A stretch of DNA of 17,082 nt from JAGBWK01 sp964490275 (GTDB lineage Bacteria > Bacteroidota > Bacteroidia > Bacteroidales > Muribaculaceae). The notes beneath the pieces were generated by a model. The model was not told where the DNA came from and ran no database searches. It worked only from the letters and a program-made list of their open reading frames with translations. This document shows, one piece after another, positions 1 to 7,819 of the stretch; the first letter of the stretch is position 1, and the number at the start of each line of letters is the position of its first letter. A program made the position numbers and the translations under genes. Location of the stretch: positions 1 to 17,082 of the forward strand of contig CAZBBL010000031.1 of assembly GCA_964490275.1 (NCBI GenBank). Direction: 5' to 3'.

Positions 1-578
1 GTAAGGAACGCGAAGCGGATATTGCGATCCTCGCTTTTCAGCACGCCATAGAAGCTTTTGAGCGTAGCTCGAAAGCTCTCTTGCAGAGCCTCGTCATCAA
101 TTGTTTGGAGGATAGGTTTGTCGTATTCGTCGACAAGAATTACGACACGCTGCCCTGTAAGTTGGCAAGCGCGTTGAATCACGCCCTTAAATCGTAGGGC
201 AAACGTGGTTTCAGACTCACGAGTGCCATACAGCTCTTCCCATTCGCTTAGTGTGTTGTTAAGAGTTGAGTCGAGAGCATTTTCATCACCTTTTTGAATC
301 AGATTTAAATCGAGATGGAGCACAGGATACTTCGTCCAATTCTTCTCAAGTTTTTCTATGGCAAGGCCTTTAAATAGCTCTTTCTTGCCTGAGAAATAGG
401 CATGGAGCGTTGACAAGAGCATGCTTTTACCGAAACGGCGTGGACGCGACAGAAAGTAATATCTGCCTGTTGTAACGAGCTGATATACCAACTCGGTTTT
501 ATCAACGTAAAGATATTCATCATTACGCAAACTTTCAAAGTCTTGCACGCCAATCGGCATATTTTTTAATGCTTCCAT
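1..578 (-). CDS. AAA-ATPase-like protein, N-terminal part (3' end beyond window)
   Basis: The reading frame opens at ATG (complement of 576-578) and runs off the left edge, giving about 192 residues. An in-frame TAA lies 12 bases upstream of this ATG, so the start is firm. The protein begins MEALKNMPIGVQDFESLRND and has a Walker A-like motif, RPRRFGKSM, at residues 45-53 and a Walker B motif, VVILVDEYDKP, near residue 155. This is the pattern of the AAA-ATPase_like family (PF09820), which in Bacteroidales usually has a C-terminal PD-(D/E)XK nuclease-like domain (PF08011). That half is outside the window. The family occurs in many copies per genome and its biological role is unsettled; a defence or mobile-element link is often suspected. 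It is transcribed divergently from nadB, from its own promoter at 601-631. Confidence 0.88.
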   Translation of the reverse strand, partial: MEALKNMPIGVQDFESLRNDEYLYVDKTELVYQLVTTGRYYFLSRPRRFGKSMLLSTLHAYFSGKKELFKGLAIEKLEKNWTKYPVLHLDLNLIQKGDENALDSTLNNTLSEWEELYGTRESETTFALRFKGVIQRACQLTGQRVVILVDEYDKPILQTIDDEALQESFRATLKSFYGVLKSEDRNIRFAFL

Positions 579-600
579 ATCAACATTTTAATCGTTAATG

Positions 601-631
601 CAAATATGATAAAACTTTTTCACTGTTCAAA
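601..631 (-). promoter_or_regulatory. Bacteroidetes-type promoter of the AAA-ATPase gene
   Basis: On the minus strand a -33 TTTG (complement of 628-631) is followed after exactly 19 bp by CATATTTG (complement of 601-608), one mismatch from the TAnnTTTG -7 consensus. The start codon lies 22 bp downstream, giving a short leader of under 20 nt. The spacing matches the 19-21 bp known for Bacteroides sigma-ABfr promoters. The transcription start is inferred. Confidence 0.6.
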
Positions 632-684
632 ATTTACCACACTCAATTTCCAACTATGGGAGTATTTGCGATAACAAACTTAAT

Positions 685-715
685 TTTGTGTAGTTGCTAA
701 AATTGACTAATTTTG
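685..715 (+). promoter_or_regulatory. Bacteroidetes-type promoter of nadB
   Basis: A -33 TTTG at 685-688 is separated by exactly 19 bp from a perfect -7 TAATTTTG at 708-715 (consensus TAnnTTTG). The predicted start is near 720, which leaves a leader of about 45-50 nt before the nadB ATG at 768. The leader contains a 7-bp direct repeat, TATATAC, at 730-736 and 738-744. This is the best-matching promoter in the window. Confidence 0.75.
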
Positions 716-767
716 CGTCACACAATATTTATATACCTATATACTCAGACTTAATCGATTCTTTCAC

Positions 768-2342
768 ATGACTTACGAATATGATTATCTGGTCATCGGC
801 TCGGGCATTGCCGGCATGAGTTTTGCCCTGAAAGTAGCCGGTAAAGCTCGTGTTGCTCTTATATGCAAAACCTCGCTTGAAGAGGCCAACACAGCCCTGG
901 CTCAAGGTGGCGTCGCTTCGGTGACCAACCTCGCCGTTGACAACTTCGAGAAACACATTGAAGACACTATGATTGCCGGCGACTACCTCAGCGACCCCGT
1001 CGCCGTCAGAAAAGTAGTCACCGAAGCTCCCGACCGCATACGCGACCTTATCGCTTGGGGCGTCGACTTCGACAAAAAAGAGGATGGCACTTTCGACCTC
1101 CACCGCGAAGGCGGCCACAGCGAATTTCGTATCCTCCACCACGCCGACAACACCGGCTTCGAAATACAACAGTCGCTCGTTAAAGCCGTACGCAACAACC
1201 CCAATATCGACATATACGAAAACCATTTCGCAATCGAAATAATCACTCAACACCACCTTGGCAAAATCGTCACCCGCCGCACGCCCGACATTACTTGCTA
1301 CGGCGCCTACGTCCTCGACCAAGCTACCGGAGTGGTCGACACGTTCCTCTCTAAGGTGACCCTCATGGCTACCGGTGGCGTTGGCGCTGTCTATCAGACC
1401 ACTACCAACCCCCTCGTGGCTACCGGCGACGGTATCGCCATGGTCTACCGCGCCAAAGGCGAGGTGCGCGATATGGAGTTTATACAATTCCACCCAACCG
1501 CACTGTTTCACCCCGGCGACCGCCCCTCATTCCTCATTACCGAGGCTATGCGTGGCTACGGAGCCGTCTTGCGCAACCTCCGCGGCGAAGAGTTTATGCA
1601 GAAATACGACCCACGTTTGTCGTTGGCTCCCCGCGACATCGTAGCTCGCGCTATCGACTCTGAAATGAAGCAATCGGGCGACGACCACGTCTATCTCGAC
1701 GTCACACACAAAGACCCCGAGGAGACAAAACACCATTTCCCCAACATCTACCAAAAATGCCTCTCGCTTGGCATCGACATCACTCGCGACTACATCCCCG
1801 TAGCGCCCGCAGCCCACTATCTCTGTGGCGGTATCAAAGTCGACACCAACGGCGAGTCGTCAATCAAACATCTATATGCCGTAGGTGAATGTTCTTGCAC
1901 AGGCCTCCACGGTGGCAACCGCTTGGCTTCCAACTCGCTTATTGAAGCCGTCGTTTATGCCGACGCTGCCGCCCGCCACGCTTCGGCCAATATCGACCAT
2001 TACACACTGCGCCACGACGTGCCGCAATGGAACGACGAGGGCACACGCCATCCCGAAGAAATGGTGCTCATCACCCAAAGCATCAAGGAGGTAAACCAAA
2101 TCATGGGCACATACGTTGGTATCGTACGCTCCAACTTGCGCCTCGACCGCGCTTGGAACCGCCTCGACATACTCTATGAGGAGACCGAAAAACTCTTTAA
2201 ATGCTCTAAAGCTTCGCGCGAAATCTGTGAGCTGCGCAATATCATCAACGTAGGCTATCTGATTATGCGTCAGGCTAAAGAACGCAAGGAGTCGCGTGGC
2301 CTCCACTATACCCTCGACTATCCTCCCGTTAAAAAACAATAG
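768..2342 (+). CDS. nadB: L-aspartate oxidase (NadB)
   Basis: NadB is an FAD enzyme that oxidises L-aspartate to iminoaspartate, the first step of de novo NAD biosynthesis; NadA then uses the product. The 524-residue protein starts with a dinucleotide-binding motif GSGIAG (residues 11-16), followed by NTALAQGGVAS (41-51). REGGHSEFRILHH (from residue 113) carries the active-site Glu equivalent to E. coli E121. EFIQFHPTAL, LAPRDIVARAID, AAHYLCGGI and GLHGGNRLASNSLIEA are all hallmark NadB segments. The length is close to E. coli NadB (540), with the C-terminal helical domain present. NadB shares its fold with fumarate reductase flavoproteins, but the SEFRILHHAD region and the absence of a neighbouring iron-sulfur subunit favour NadB. 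nadA and nadC are not in the window. The gene has its own promoter and a strong downstream terminator. Confidence 0.96.
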   Translation: MTYEYDYLVIGSGIAGMSFALKVAGKARVALICKTSLEEANTALAQGGVASVTNLAVDNFEKHIEDTMIAGDYLSDPVAVRKVVTEAPDRIRDLIAWGVDFDKKEDGTFDLHREGGHSEFRILHHADNTGFEIQQSLVKAVRNNPNIDIYENHFAIEIITQHHLGKIVTRRTPDITCYGAYVLDQATGVVDTFLSKVTLMATGGVGAVYQTTTNPLVATGDGIAMVYRAKGEVRDMEFIQFHPTALFHPGDRPSFLITEAMRGYGAVLRNLRGEEFMQKYDPRLSLAPRDIVARAIDSEMKQSGDDHVYLDVTHKDPEETKHHFPNIYQKCLSLGIDITRDYIPVAPAAHYLCGGIKVDTNGESSIKHLYAVGECSCTGLHGGNRLASNSLIEAVVYADAAARHASANIDHYTLRHDVPQWNDEGTRHPEEMVLITQSIKEVNQIMGTYVGIVRSNLRLDRAWNRLDILYEETEKLFKCSKASREICELRNIINVGYLIMRQAKERKESRGLHYTLDYPPVKKQ

Positions 2343-2359
2343 TCAACCGCTATATGTGC

Positions 2360-2408
2360 TATAGTAGCTATGTCGGCCTCGTGCCTTCATGGCTATTATA
2401 GTGTTTTT
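2360..2408 (+). terminator. Intrinsic terminator after nadB
   Basis: A 13-bp stem (2360-2372 with 2388-2400) pairs fully if two G-U pairs are allowed. It contains an inner GGC/GCC stem (2375-2377 with 2383-2385) and is followed within four bases by a run of five T (2404-2408). It sits 17 bp after the nadB stop and 20 bp before the DUF4294 start, so it should separate nadB from the next gene or allow only partial read-through. Confidence 0.72.
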
Positions 2409-2428
2409 ACAACCGCTTGTCAACTAAG

Positions 2429-3067
2429 ATGAATCGTTTACTTTGCCTACTGTTTGCCCTCTGCCTGGCGCTGCCTATGGTTGCCGCCGAGCAGGTCGAC
2501 GCTGACGCCCCGGCCGAGAATTTGCAGTCGAAGGTGCAGTCGAAGGTGTTTCGTGGCAAGTATCATACCATCATCGACGGCGACACCGTATTGATGTTGC
2601 TCTTCAACGACGTCAACGTTTTCCCTCCGCTGAAATTTAAAAACAAAAAAGAGGAGGAATTTTATTGGAAAACCGTGCGCGACGTGCGCAAGGCTCTCCC
2701 TTACGCCAAACTCATCTGTGAAACCCTCGTCGAAACCTATGAATATCTCATGACGTTCGACTCAAAGGCCGAGCGCGACCGCTATCTCAAAGAGATGGAA
2801 AAAGAGGTGTTCGAGCAATATAAACCCGCCCTCAAACGCTTCACCAAGGGCCAAGCAAAAGTGTTGGTAAAACTCGTGCAACGCGAAACCAACCAGAGCG
2901 GCTACGACATCCTCAAGGCGTTTCTCGGCTCGTTCCGCGCAAGCTTCTGGCACGGCTTCGGGCGACTCCTCGGCGTAAATATCAACGGTGGCTATCACCC
3001 CGAACGCGACCGCAAAGACGGCATCATCGAGCGCGTGGCCTCTCAAATCGAGATGGGCCTGCTTTAG
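2429..3067 (+). CDS. DUF4294 family exported protein
   Basis: The protein has 212 residues from the ATG at 2429. A TTG four codons upstream (2417) is in frame, but the ATG places a clean signal peptide, MNRLLCLLFALCLALPMVAA, right at the N-terminus with an AxA-type cleavage site. The mature part contains FRGKYHTIIDGDTVLMLLF and a charged helical segment, which match the Bacteroidetes family DUF4294 (PF14127). Its molecular function is unknown; members are predicted periplasmic or envelope proteins. The C-terminal half, around GQAKVLVKLVQRETNQSGYD, is its most family-like part. The gene lies between nadB and a MATE transporter, 51 bp before the latter with no evident terminator, so it may be co-transcribed with the transporter. 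No promoter could be recognised behind the nadB terminator. Confidence 0.85.
   Translation: MNRLLCLLFALCLALPMVAAEQVDADAPAENLQSKVQSKVFRGKYHTIIDGDTVLMLLFNDVNVFPPLKFKNKKEEEFYWKTVRDVRKALPYAKLICETLVETYEYLMTFDSKAERDRYLKEMEKEVFEQYKPALKRFTKGQAKVLVKLVQRETNQSGYDILKAFLGSFRASFWHGFGRLLGVNINGGYHPERDRKDGIIERVASQIEMGLL
2525..2548 (+). repeat. 12-bp tandem duplication inside the DUF4294 gene
   Basis: CAGTCGAAGGTG occurs twice back to back (2525-2536 and 2537-2548), giving a duplicated QSKV at the start of the mature protein. It is in frame and lies in the linker between signal peptide and domain, so it probably has no functional effect. It could be a slippage site. Confidence 0.8.
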
Positions 3068-3118
3068 CTGGCAGCCAATAGGGGAGAGGTCGGCTAATCG
3101 TCTGCTACATCTATAGTT

Positions 3119-4474
3119 ATGAGCTCACTACAATCAAGTTATTTCAGCAATTATCGGCGCATTCTGAGCCTCGGACTACCGATTTTGGTGGGCCAACTCG
3201 GCCAAGTTGTCGTCGGCTTTATTGACAACTCGATGGTGGGCCATTACCATACCGACGCCTTAGCCGCAGCCTCGTTTGTCATCAACGTATTTAATATCGC
3301 CGTGCTGATGGCCATCGGCTTCAGCTATGGCCTGACCCCTCTGATTGGCAAGCTGTTTGCCCAACGCGCCAACGACGAAATCGGCGCGACTCTGCGCGTC
3401 GGGTTGCGTCTCAACATCATTTTTGCTCTTACCTTGACGGCCGTCATGGCTATCGTCTATGCCAACCTCGATCGCCTTGGCCAGCCCTCTGATTTGTTGC
3501 CGCTGATACGCCCCTATTTCTTGCTCTATTTGGCCGGTATCGTGCCTATTTCTATCTTCCAAGCCTTCGCCCAATGGAGCTATGCCGTCAACTCTTCGCG
3601 TATGCCAATGTGGATTATTATCGCCTCAAATGTGATAAACGTTATAGGTAATTACGCTCTGATATTCGGCAATTTAGGTTTGCCCGAACTCGGACTTACC
3701 GGTGCCGGCATCTCCACGTTGTTTGCTCGCTGGTTTTCGGCTATCGCCATCATCGTAGTGTATCTTCGCGGGCGCCGTTATCGCTGCTACCATAGCGGTT
3801 TCTTTCATGGGCGGCATCAGCGTCAGCTCCCCGCAACATTGCTTAAAACCTCGCTCACCATCAGCCTACAGATGGGCCTTGAGACAGGCGCCTTCTCTAT
3901 CGCCGCCGTTATGGCGGGCTGGCTTGGCCATATCGAGCTTGCCTCATATCAAATTGTTGTCACTATCGGCTGCCTCGGCTACTGCATCTATTATAGTATC
4001 AGCTGTGCCATCTCGGTATTGGTGGCCAATGCAGTAGGGGAGGGCTCCACTCAAAAAATGCGTCGCGTGGCCTTCGCCGGCTACCATCTGATTTTGCTAT
4101 TGGCGGTGGTCGACTCGCTGCTTTTCTACTTTGCCGGCGACCTTTTGATTTCGATTTTTACCGACGATAGGGCAGTGGCCAATCTTACGTCGTCGGTGAT
4201 TATTGCGCTGATTTTCTATCAGTTGATGGACGCTACGCAAATCACCTTTGCCGGAGCCTTGCGCGGTGCCGCCGTCGTCACTCCTATGCTCCTTACGGCT
4301 CTGTTGGCCTATATCATAGTGGGCATTCCCGCTACATATATCCTCGCTTTTACGCTCAATTTGGGCCTCCTCGGCATCGTCATGAGCTTCTCTGTTTCGC
4401 TGCTCTGTGCAGCCCTCTTGTTCTTCTTTATTTTCATGCGCTCTACGCGTGGCAATTTACCTTTAAATCACTAA
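3119..4474 (+). CDS. MATE family efflux transporter
   Basis: This is a 451-residue, strongly hydrophobic inner-membrane protein with about 12 predicted membrane segments, the normal MATE size. The N-terminal stretch LGLPILVGQLGQVVVGFIDN (from residue 18) is the characteristic first helix with the VVVGFIDNSMVGHY segment. A second related half begins near residue 230 (KTSLTISLQMGLETGAFSIA), as expected for the internal duplication of MATE proteins. Family members export cationic drugs, toxins or metabolites using Na+ or H+ gradients; the substrate cannot be inferred here. It follows the DUF4294 gene by 51 bp. Its TAA stop codon forms part of the likely -7 box of the next gene, sdaA, which starts 10 bp later. 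No separate promoter was seen. Confidence 0.93.
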   Translation: MSSLQSSYFSNYRRILSLGLPILVGQLGQVVVGFIDNSMVGHYHTDALAAASFVINVFNIAVLMAIGFSYGLTPLIGKLFAQRANDEIGATLRVGLRLNIIFALTLTAVMAIVYANLDRLGQPSDLLPLIRPYFLLYLAGIVPISIFQAFAQWSYAVNSSRMPMWIIIASNVINVIGNYALIFGNLGLPELGLTGAGISTLFARWFSAIAIIVVYLRGRRYRCYHSGFFHGRHQRQLPATLLKTSLTISLQMGLETGAFSIAAVMAGWLGHIELASYQIVVTIGCLGYCIYYSISCAISVLVANAVGEGSTQKMRRVAFAGYHLILLLAVVDSLLFYFAGDLLISIFTDDRAVANLTSSVIIALIFYQLMDATQITFAGALRGAAVVTPMLLTALLAYIIVGIPATYILAFTLNLGLLGIVMSFSVSLLCAALLFFFIFMRSTRGNLPLNH

Positions 4475-4479
4475 CTTTG
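4472..4479 (+). promoter_or_regulatory. -7 box of sdaA overlapping the MATE stop codon
   Basis: TAACTTTG matches TAnnTTTG exactly and begins on the TAA stop of the MATE gene. The sdaA ATG is only 5 bp after it, so a transcript starting here would be leaderless or nearly so. No TTTG is found at the -33 position, so this is a half-supported promoter. Read-through from the MATE gene is the alternative. Confidence 0.45.
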
Positions 4480-4484
4480 CGCCT

Positions 4485-5681
4485 ATGGAATCGATAACAC
4501 GCCTCTACAAAATCGGCAACGGCCCCTCAAGTAGCCACACTATGGGCCCTCGCAATGCCGCTACCAAATTCGCTCAACAATTCGCCTCGGCCGCCTCGTT
4601 TGAGGTGACTCTCTTCGGCGCTCTCGCCGCTACCGGCAAGGGCCACTTGACCGATGTCGCTATCCTCAGCGTGCTCCAACCTATCGCACCGACAACCATA
4701 GTTTGGCGCCCCGAGACTTTCTTGCCGTTCCACCCCAATGCTATGACGTTCAAGGCGTTAGATGCTGCCGGAAATGTCGTCGGCGAGAAAACTCTCTATT
4801 CAATCGGCGGTGGCGACGTAGTAGAGGAGGGGCAGCTTCGCCCCGAGGCCAAGCAAGTGTATCAGCTCACAAAAATCCAAGATATCCTTCAATGGTGTGA
4901 GGATTCGGGCCGCAGCTATTGGGAGTATGTCGACCTTTGCGAAGGCAGTGAGGTGTGGGACTATCTGCGCGAGGTTTGGGAGGTGATGAAAGCCGCCGTA
5001 CTTCGCGGCATCGAGCAAGAGGGTGTGCTCCCCGGCGGATTGGGCGTGCGTCGCAAGGCTGTGAGCTATTATGTCCACGCTGCCGGCTACACTCAAAGCC
5101 TCAAATCCAGAGGGTTAGTCTATGCTTATGCTCTCGGTGTGTCGGAAGAAAATGCCGCCGGCGGACGCATCGTTACGGCTCCAACTTGCGGCTCGTGTGG
5201 CGTCGTTCCGGCCGTTCTTTATCATCTCCATACGTCCAAAAATTTCTCTGAGCAGCGCATACTTCGCGCCTTGGCTACGGCCGGTTTGTTTGGCAATGTG
5301 GTGAAATTCAACGCCTCGGTTTCGGGCGCCGAAGTAGGGTGTCAAGGCGAGGTCGGCGTAGCTTGTGCCATGGCGGCAGCCGCTGCAAGTCAGCTCTTTG
5401 GCGGTACACCCGCCCAAATCGAATATTCGGCTGAAATGGCTCTCGAACACCACCTCGGACTTACCTGCGACCCCGTTTGTGGTTTGGTGCAGATACCTTG
5501 TATCGAACGCAATGCCTACGCTGCCGCTCGTGCCCTTGATGCCAATCTCTTCTCGGCCATCTCCGACGGTCGCCACTCTGTGTCGTTCGACCGCATTGTC
5601 GAGGTCATGAAGCAAACCGGTCACGACCTGCCGAGCCTCTATAAGGAGACTGCTCTCGGAGGCCTCGCAGCAATCAAATAG
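4485..5681 (+). CDS. sdaA: Iron-sulfur L-serine ammonia-lyase (single chain)
   Basis: This cytosolic [4Fe-4S] enzyme deaminates L-serine to pyruvate and ammonia. The 398-residue chain contains the beta domain with GPSSSHTMGP (residues 13-22) fused to the alpha domain with TAPTCGSCG (near 232-239). C286, C328 and C339 have spacings of 42 and 11, the same as the three cluster ligands described for the Legionella enzyme (343, 385, 396). The segment CDPVCGLVQIPCIERNA around C328-C339 is the family signature. It is a little shorter than E. coli SdaA (454), as is usual for Bacteroidetes. A -7 box sits 5 bp before the ATG. The stop is only 4 bp from the stop of the convergent glycosyltransferase gene, and no terminator hairpin lies between them. 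Confidence 0.94.
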   Translation: MESITRLYKIGNGPSSSHTMGPRNAATKFAQQFASAASFEVTLFGALAATGKGHLTDVAILSVLQPIAPTTIVWRPETFLPFHPNAMTFKALDAAGNVVGEKTLYSIGGGDVVEEGQLRPEAKQVYQLTKIQDILQWCEDSGRSYWEYVDLCEGSEVWDYLREVWEVMKAAVLRGIEQEGVLPGGLGVRRKAVSYYVHAAGYTQSLKSRGLVYAYALGVSEENAAGGRIVTAPTCGSCGVVPAVLYHLHTSKNFSEQRILRALATAGLFGNVVKFNASVSGAEVGCQGEVGVACAMAAAAASQLFGGTPAQIEYSAEMALEHHLGLTCDPVCGLVQIPCIERNAYAAARALDANLFSAISDGRHSVSFDRIVEVMKQTGHDLPSLYKETALGGLAAIK

Positions 5682-5685
5682 TCAG

Positions 5686-6438
5686 CTATTTACCTCTCAG
5701 ACGGCACATTATATACGGCACCCATAGTCTGGGCGCCAGCCTTAGTCTGTCTATAAGGCTGTCGGTTTCGGCGATGACGCGCAGGTTGTCGCGCAGTCCG
5801 TCAGAGCGGCGACGGTTTGAAACTCCACCGGTGTCAAATCGCGCAATAGGGTAGTGAAGTTGTTGGAAATGAGCACCTTCGTTGTAGAGTGTCTTCATCA
5901 ATTTGAAGTCGGCCGAGAGTTTGTGACTGATGTCAAACGGGTGGCTCAACATTGTTCCACGTGCAACAAGCGATGATTGATGGCAAAAATACATTCTGTG
6001 ACTGTTGTGTGGCTTCTCGGCAGGTTTTACCATGTCGTTGCCCTGAGCGTCGGCTTTGATGACGTCGCCATATACCACTTCGCTGTTCACGTCGATGTCA
6101 TCTACCAATCGGGCTAATGTCAGCTCGTCGGCAAATCTGTCGCCGGCGTTCATGTATATGATATAGTCACCGGAGGATAGGCGGGCACCCTTGTTCATCG
6201 CGTCGTAAATTCCGCGGTCGGGTTCGCTCACGATGGTGTCGATTTTGTCGTGATACTTTTCTAAAATCTCGGCGGTCGAGTCGGTCGATTTTCCGTCGAC
6301 GATGATATACTCAAAATTTTTTGATTTTTGAGCCAGTACCGATTTGATAGTCCCCTCCAGGAGCGTTGCCGAATTGTAACAAACGGTCACTACCGAAATT
6401 TTTATATCTCTTCTGTCGTCGATTTTGTCGATTACCAT
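5686..6438 (-). CDS. Family 2 glycosyltransferase, WcaE/WcaA-like
   Basis: The protein has 250 residues and a GT-A fold. The N-terminal nucleotide-sugar-binding part reads ISVVTVCYNSATLLEGTIKS (from residue 13), followed by IIVDGKSTDST near residue 45. The segment EPDRGIYDAMNKGARLSSGD then leads to YMNAGDRF, where the NAGD takes the place of the DXD metal motif. EPDxGIYDAMNKG is typical of colanic-acid-type transferases such as WcaE and related exopolysaccharide enzymes. Donor and acceptor cannot be told from sequence. There is no membrane anchor and no surface-polysaccharide cluster around it, so it is an isolated gene. It faces sdaA tail-to-tail and is divergent from spmAB. The gene body holds a parS-like site at 5953-5968. 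No convincing promoter was seen upstream. Confidence 0.9.
   Translation of the reverse strand: MVIDKIDDRRDIKISVVTVCYNSATLLEGTIKSVLAQKSKNFEYIIVDGKSTDSTAEILEKYHDKIDTIVSEPDRGIYDAMNKGARLSSGDYIIYMNAGDRFADELTLARLVDDIDVNSEVVYGDVIKADAQGNDMVKPAEKPHNSHRMYFCHQSSLVARGTMLSHPFDISHKLSADFKLMKTLYNEGAHFQQLHYPIARFDTGGVSNRRRSDGLRDNLRVIAETDSLIDRLRLAPRLWVPYIMCRLRGK
5953..5968 (+). promoter_or_regulatory. Candidate second ParB-binding site (parS-like) inside the glycosyltransferase gene
   Basis: TGTTCCACGTGCAACA keeps all palindromic positions of the parS form TGTTNCACGTGNAACA and differs from the common consensus TGTTNCACGTGAAACA at one base. It encodes part of V-A-R-G-T in the glycosyltransferase. parS sites within genes are common in other bacteria. 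It lies 5 kb from the exact match at 10939-10954, and parS sites usually cluster near the origin, so it is a credible second site. Confidence 0.5.
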
Positions 6439-6656
6439 ACGTTAACAATAGTCTATATTTGTTTACATTTTGTCGCCAATTTTCCTTATCAACTACCCAC
6501 GTCGCAAAAAATATTCAATTCTCAGAGGCCAAATTTTGCTTTAATCAGCTTTATTTTAGCGAAGTAACCCCTATTTTTTGTGTCGTGAATTTATGCCGGA
6601 AAAATTTCAACTGAGATTTGCACGATGCTACTCCAATTTTTTGAGCAAAATTTATT

Positions 6657-6664
6657 AAGTTTGC
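6657..6664 (+). promoter_or_regulatory. Candidate -7 box of spmAB
   Basis: TAAGTTTG is an exact TAnnTTTG match 36 bp before the ATG at 6701. No TTTG sits at the expected 19-21 bp spacing; one at 6641-6644 is too close. The rest of the 262-bp divergent intergenic stretch (6439-6700) is AT-rich and shows no gene or strong hairpin. A further TATATTTG at 6454-6461 also fits but is far upstream. Confidence 0.4.
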
Positions 6665-6700
6665 TCATTATTCATCGCTCCCAACAAAGTTAACAAAAAA

Positions 6701-7690
6701 ATGGTTTTAAATTATATCTGGATTGCCTTTTTTGCCATCGCCTTCGTGGTGGCTCTCGGCAAGACAATTTTTGACGGCGATTTTCAAGTGTGGTCAGATA
6801 TCATGACCGCCTCCTTCTCTTCCGCCTCCACCGCTTTTGAAATTGCGTTGGGATTGACCGGTGTGCTCTCCCTCTGGATGGGATTGATGAAAATCGGCGA
6901 ACGGGGTGGGGTGATTGGCTTTTTCGGCCGATTGATATCTCCACTGTTTTGTCGCCTCTTCCCTGGTGTCCCAAAAGGCCACCCCGCCATGGGCTCGATT
7001 TTTATGAATGTGTCGGCCAATATGCTTGGCCTCGACAATGCTGCAACCCCTATGGGCCTCAAGGCTATGCAAGAGCTGCAGACGCTCAATAAAGATAAGG
7101 AAACGGCTACCGATGCGATGATTATGTTCTTGGTACTCAACGCTTCAGGCCTCTGCTTTATCCCTATCAGCATCATGATGTATCGCGTGCAGGCCGGCGC
7201 TGCCAACCCTACCGACGTCTTTATGCCCATCCTTTTGGCTACGTTTATCGCCACCATGGTCGGCATCATTGCTCTCTGCCTCAAACAGCGCATACGTCTG
7301 CTCGACCCGGTGCTCCTATCGTGGCTCGGCGGCATGGCCGTTGTCATCGGCGCNNNNNNNNNNNNNNNNNNNNNNNNNNNNNNNNNNNNNNNNNNNNNNN
7401 NNNNNNNNNNNNNNNNNNNNNNNNNNNNNNNNNNNNNNNNNNNNNNNNNNNNNGGTTCGGGTTCGCGTGGCATGATGGTCGATTTGATGTCGACTTACGG
7501 GCCCGATGCTTTCGTCTCGAGAGTCTCGGCTTCTATCCAAGGTAGCACTGACACAATGTTTTACGTCCTCGCCGTCTACTTTGGTTCGGTAGGTGTGCGC
7601 CGCACTCGCTACGCCGTCAGCTTCGCCCTCTTGGCCGACGTAGTTGGTTCTATCTCAGGCATTATCGCCGCCTATATTTTCTTCAAATAA
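6701..7690 (+). CDS. SpmA-SpmB fusion membrane protein, interrupted by an assembly gap
   Basis: The first 217 codons encode a SpmA-like nucleoside-recognition (Gate) membrane domain with the hallmark GSIFMNVSANMLGLDNAATP and GLKAMQELQ. After 100 N, the last 78 residues match the end of SpmB: GSRGMMVDLMSTYGPDAF, QGSTDTMFYVLAVYFGSVG. In spore-forming Firmicutes the two are separate genes for spore-core dehydration; many Bacteroidetes carry them fused, with a presumed transport role unrelated to spores. The gap length is nominal. Most of SpmB's N-terminal 100 or so residues are absent, so the true hidden stretch is probably 300-360 bp, not 100. The two parts are in frame across the Ns only by chance of that placeholder, so translation across it is not meaningful. 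The ends look intact. Confidence 0.85.
   Translation: MVLNYIWIAFFAIAFVVALGKTIFDGDFQVWSDIMTASFSSASTAFEIALGLTGVLSLWMGLMKIGERGGVIGFFGRLISPLFCRLFPGVPKGHPAMGSIFMNVSANMLGLDNAATPMGLKAMQELQTLNKDKETATDAMIMFLVLNASGLCFIPISIMMYRVQAGAANPTDVFMPILLATFIATMVGIIALCLKQRIRLLDPVLLSWLGGMAVVIGXXXXXXXXXXXXXXXXXXXXXXXXXXXXXXXXXXGSGSRGMMVDLMSTYGPDAFVSRVSASIQGSTDTMFYVLAVYFGSVGVRRTRYAVSFALLADVVGSISGIIAAYIFFK
7354..7453. other. Assembly gap of 100 N inside spmAB
   Basis: Exactly 100 undetermined bases, the usual placeholder for a scaffold gap of unknown size. It hides the end of SpmA and most of SpmB. Confidence 0.99.
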
Positions 7691-7819
7691 TTTTTTATTT
7701 TTCAGATTGTTTCGTAATTTCGCAATGAGCAACCGTTCATTGTGCGTTTGTTCGTTTTAGCGTGCTTATACACTGCTTTGCAGTAATGTTTTAAATACTT
7801 ACCCTTTTTTCTAACAACT

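Noticed and set aside
729..1511. A 260-codon minus-strand frame opposite nadB
   Set aside because: Antisense shadow of a clear nadB gene, with low-complexity Val/Gly-rich product; it also covers the AT-rich leader of nadB.
2417..2428. TTG start of the DUF4294 gene adding four residues
   Set aside because: The ATG at 2429 gives a standard signal peptide.
7685..7700. AAATAA/TTATTT hairpin at the spmAB stop as a terminator
   Set aside because: Only A-T pairs in a 6-bp stem; too weak to call, although T-rich sequence follows.
7773..7780. CTGCTTTG as the -7 box of ald
   Set aside because: Both bases of the TA pair mismatch and the spacing to the nearest TTTG is 22 bp.
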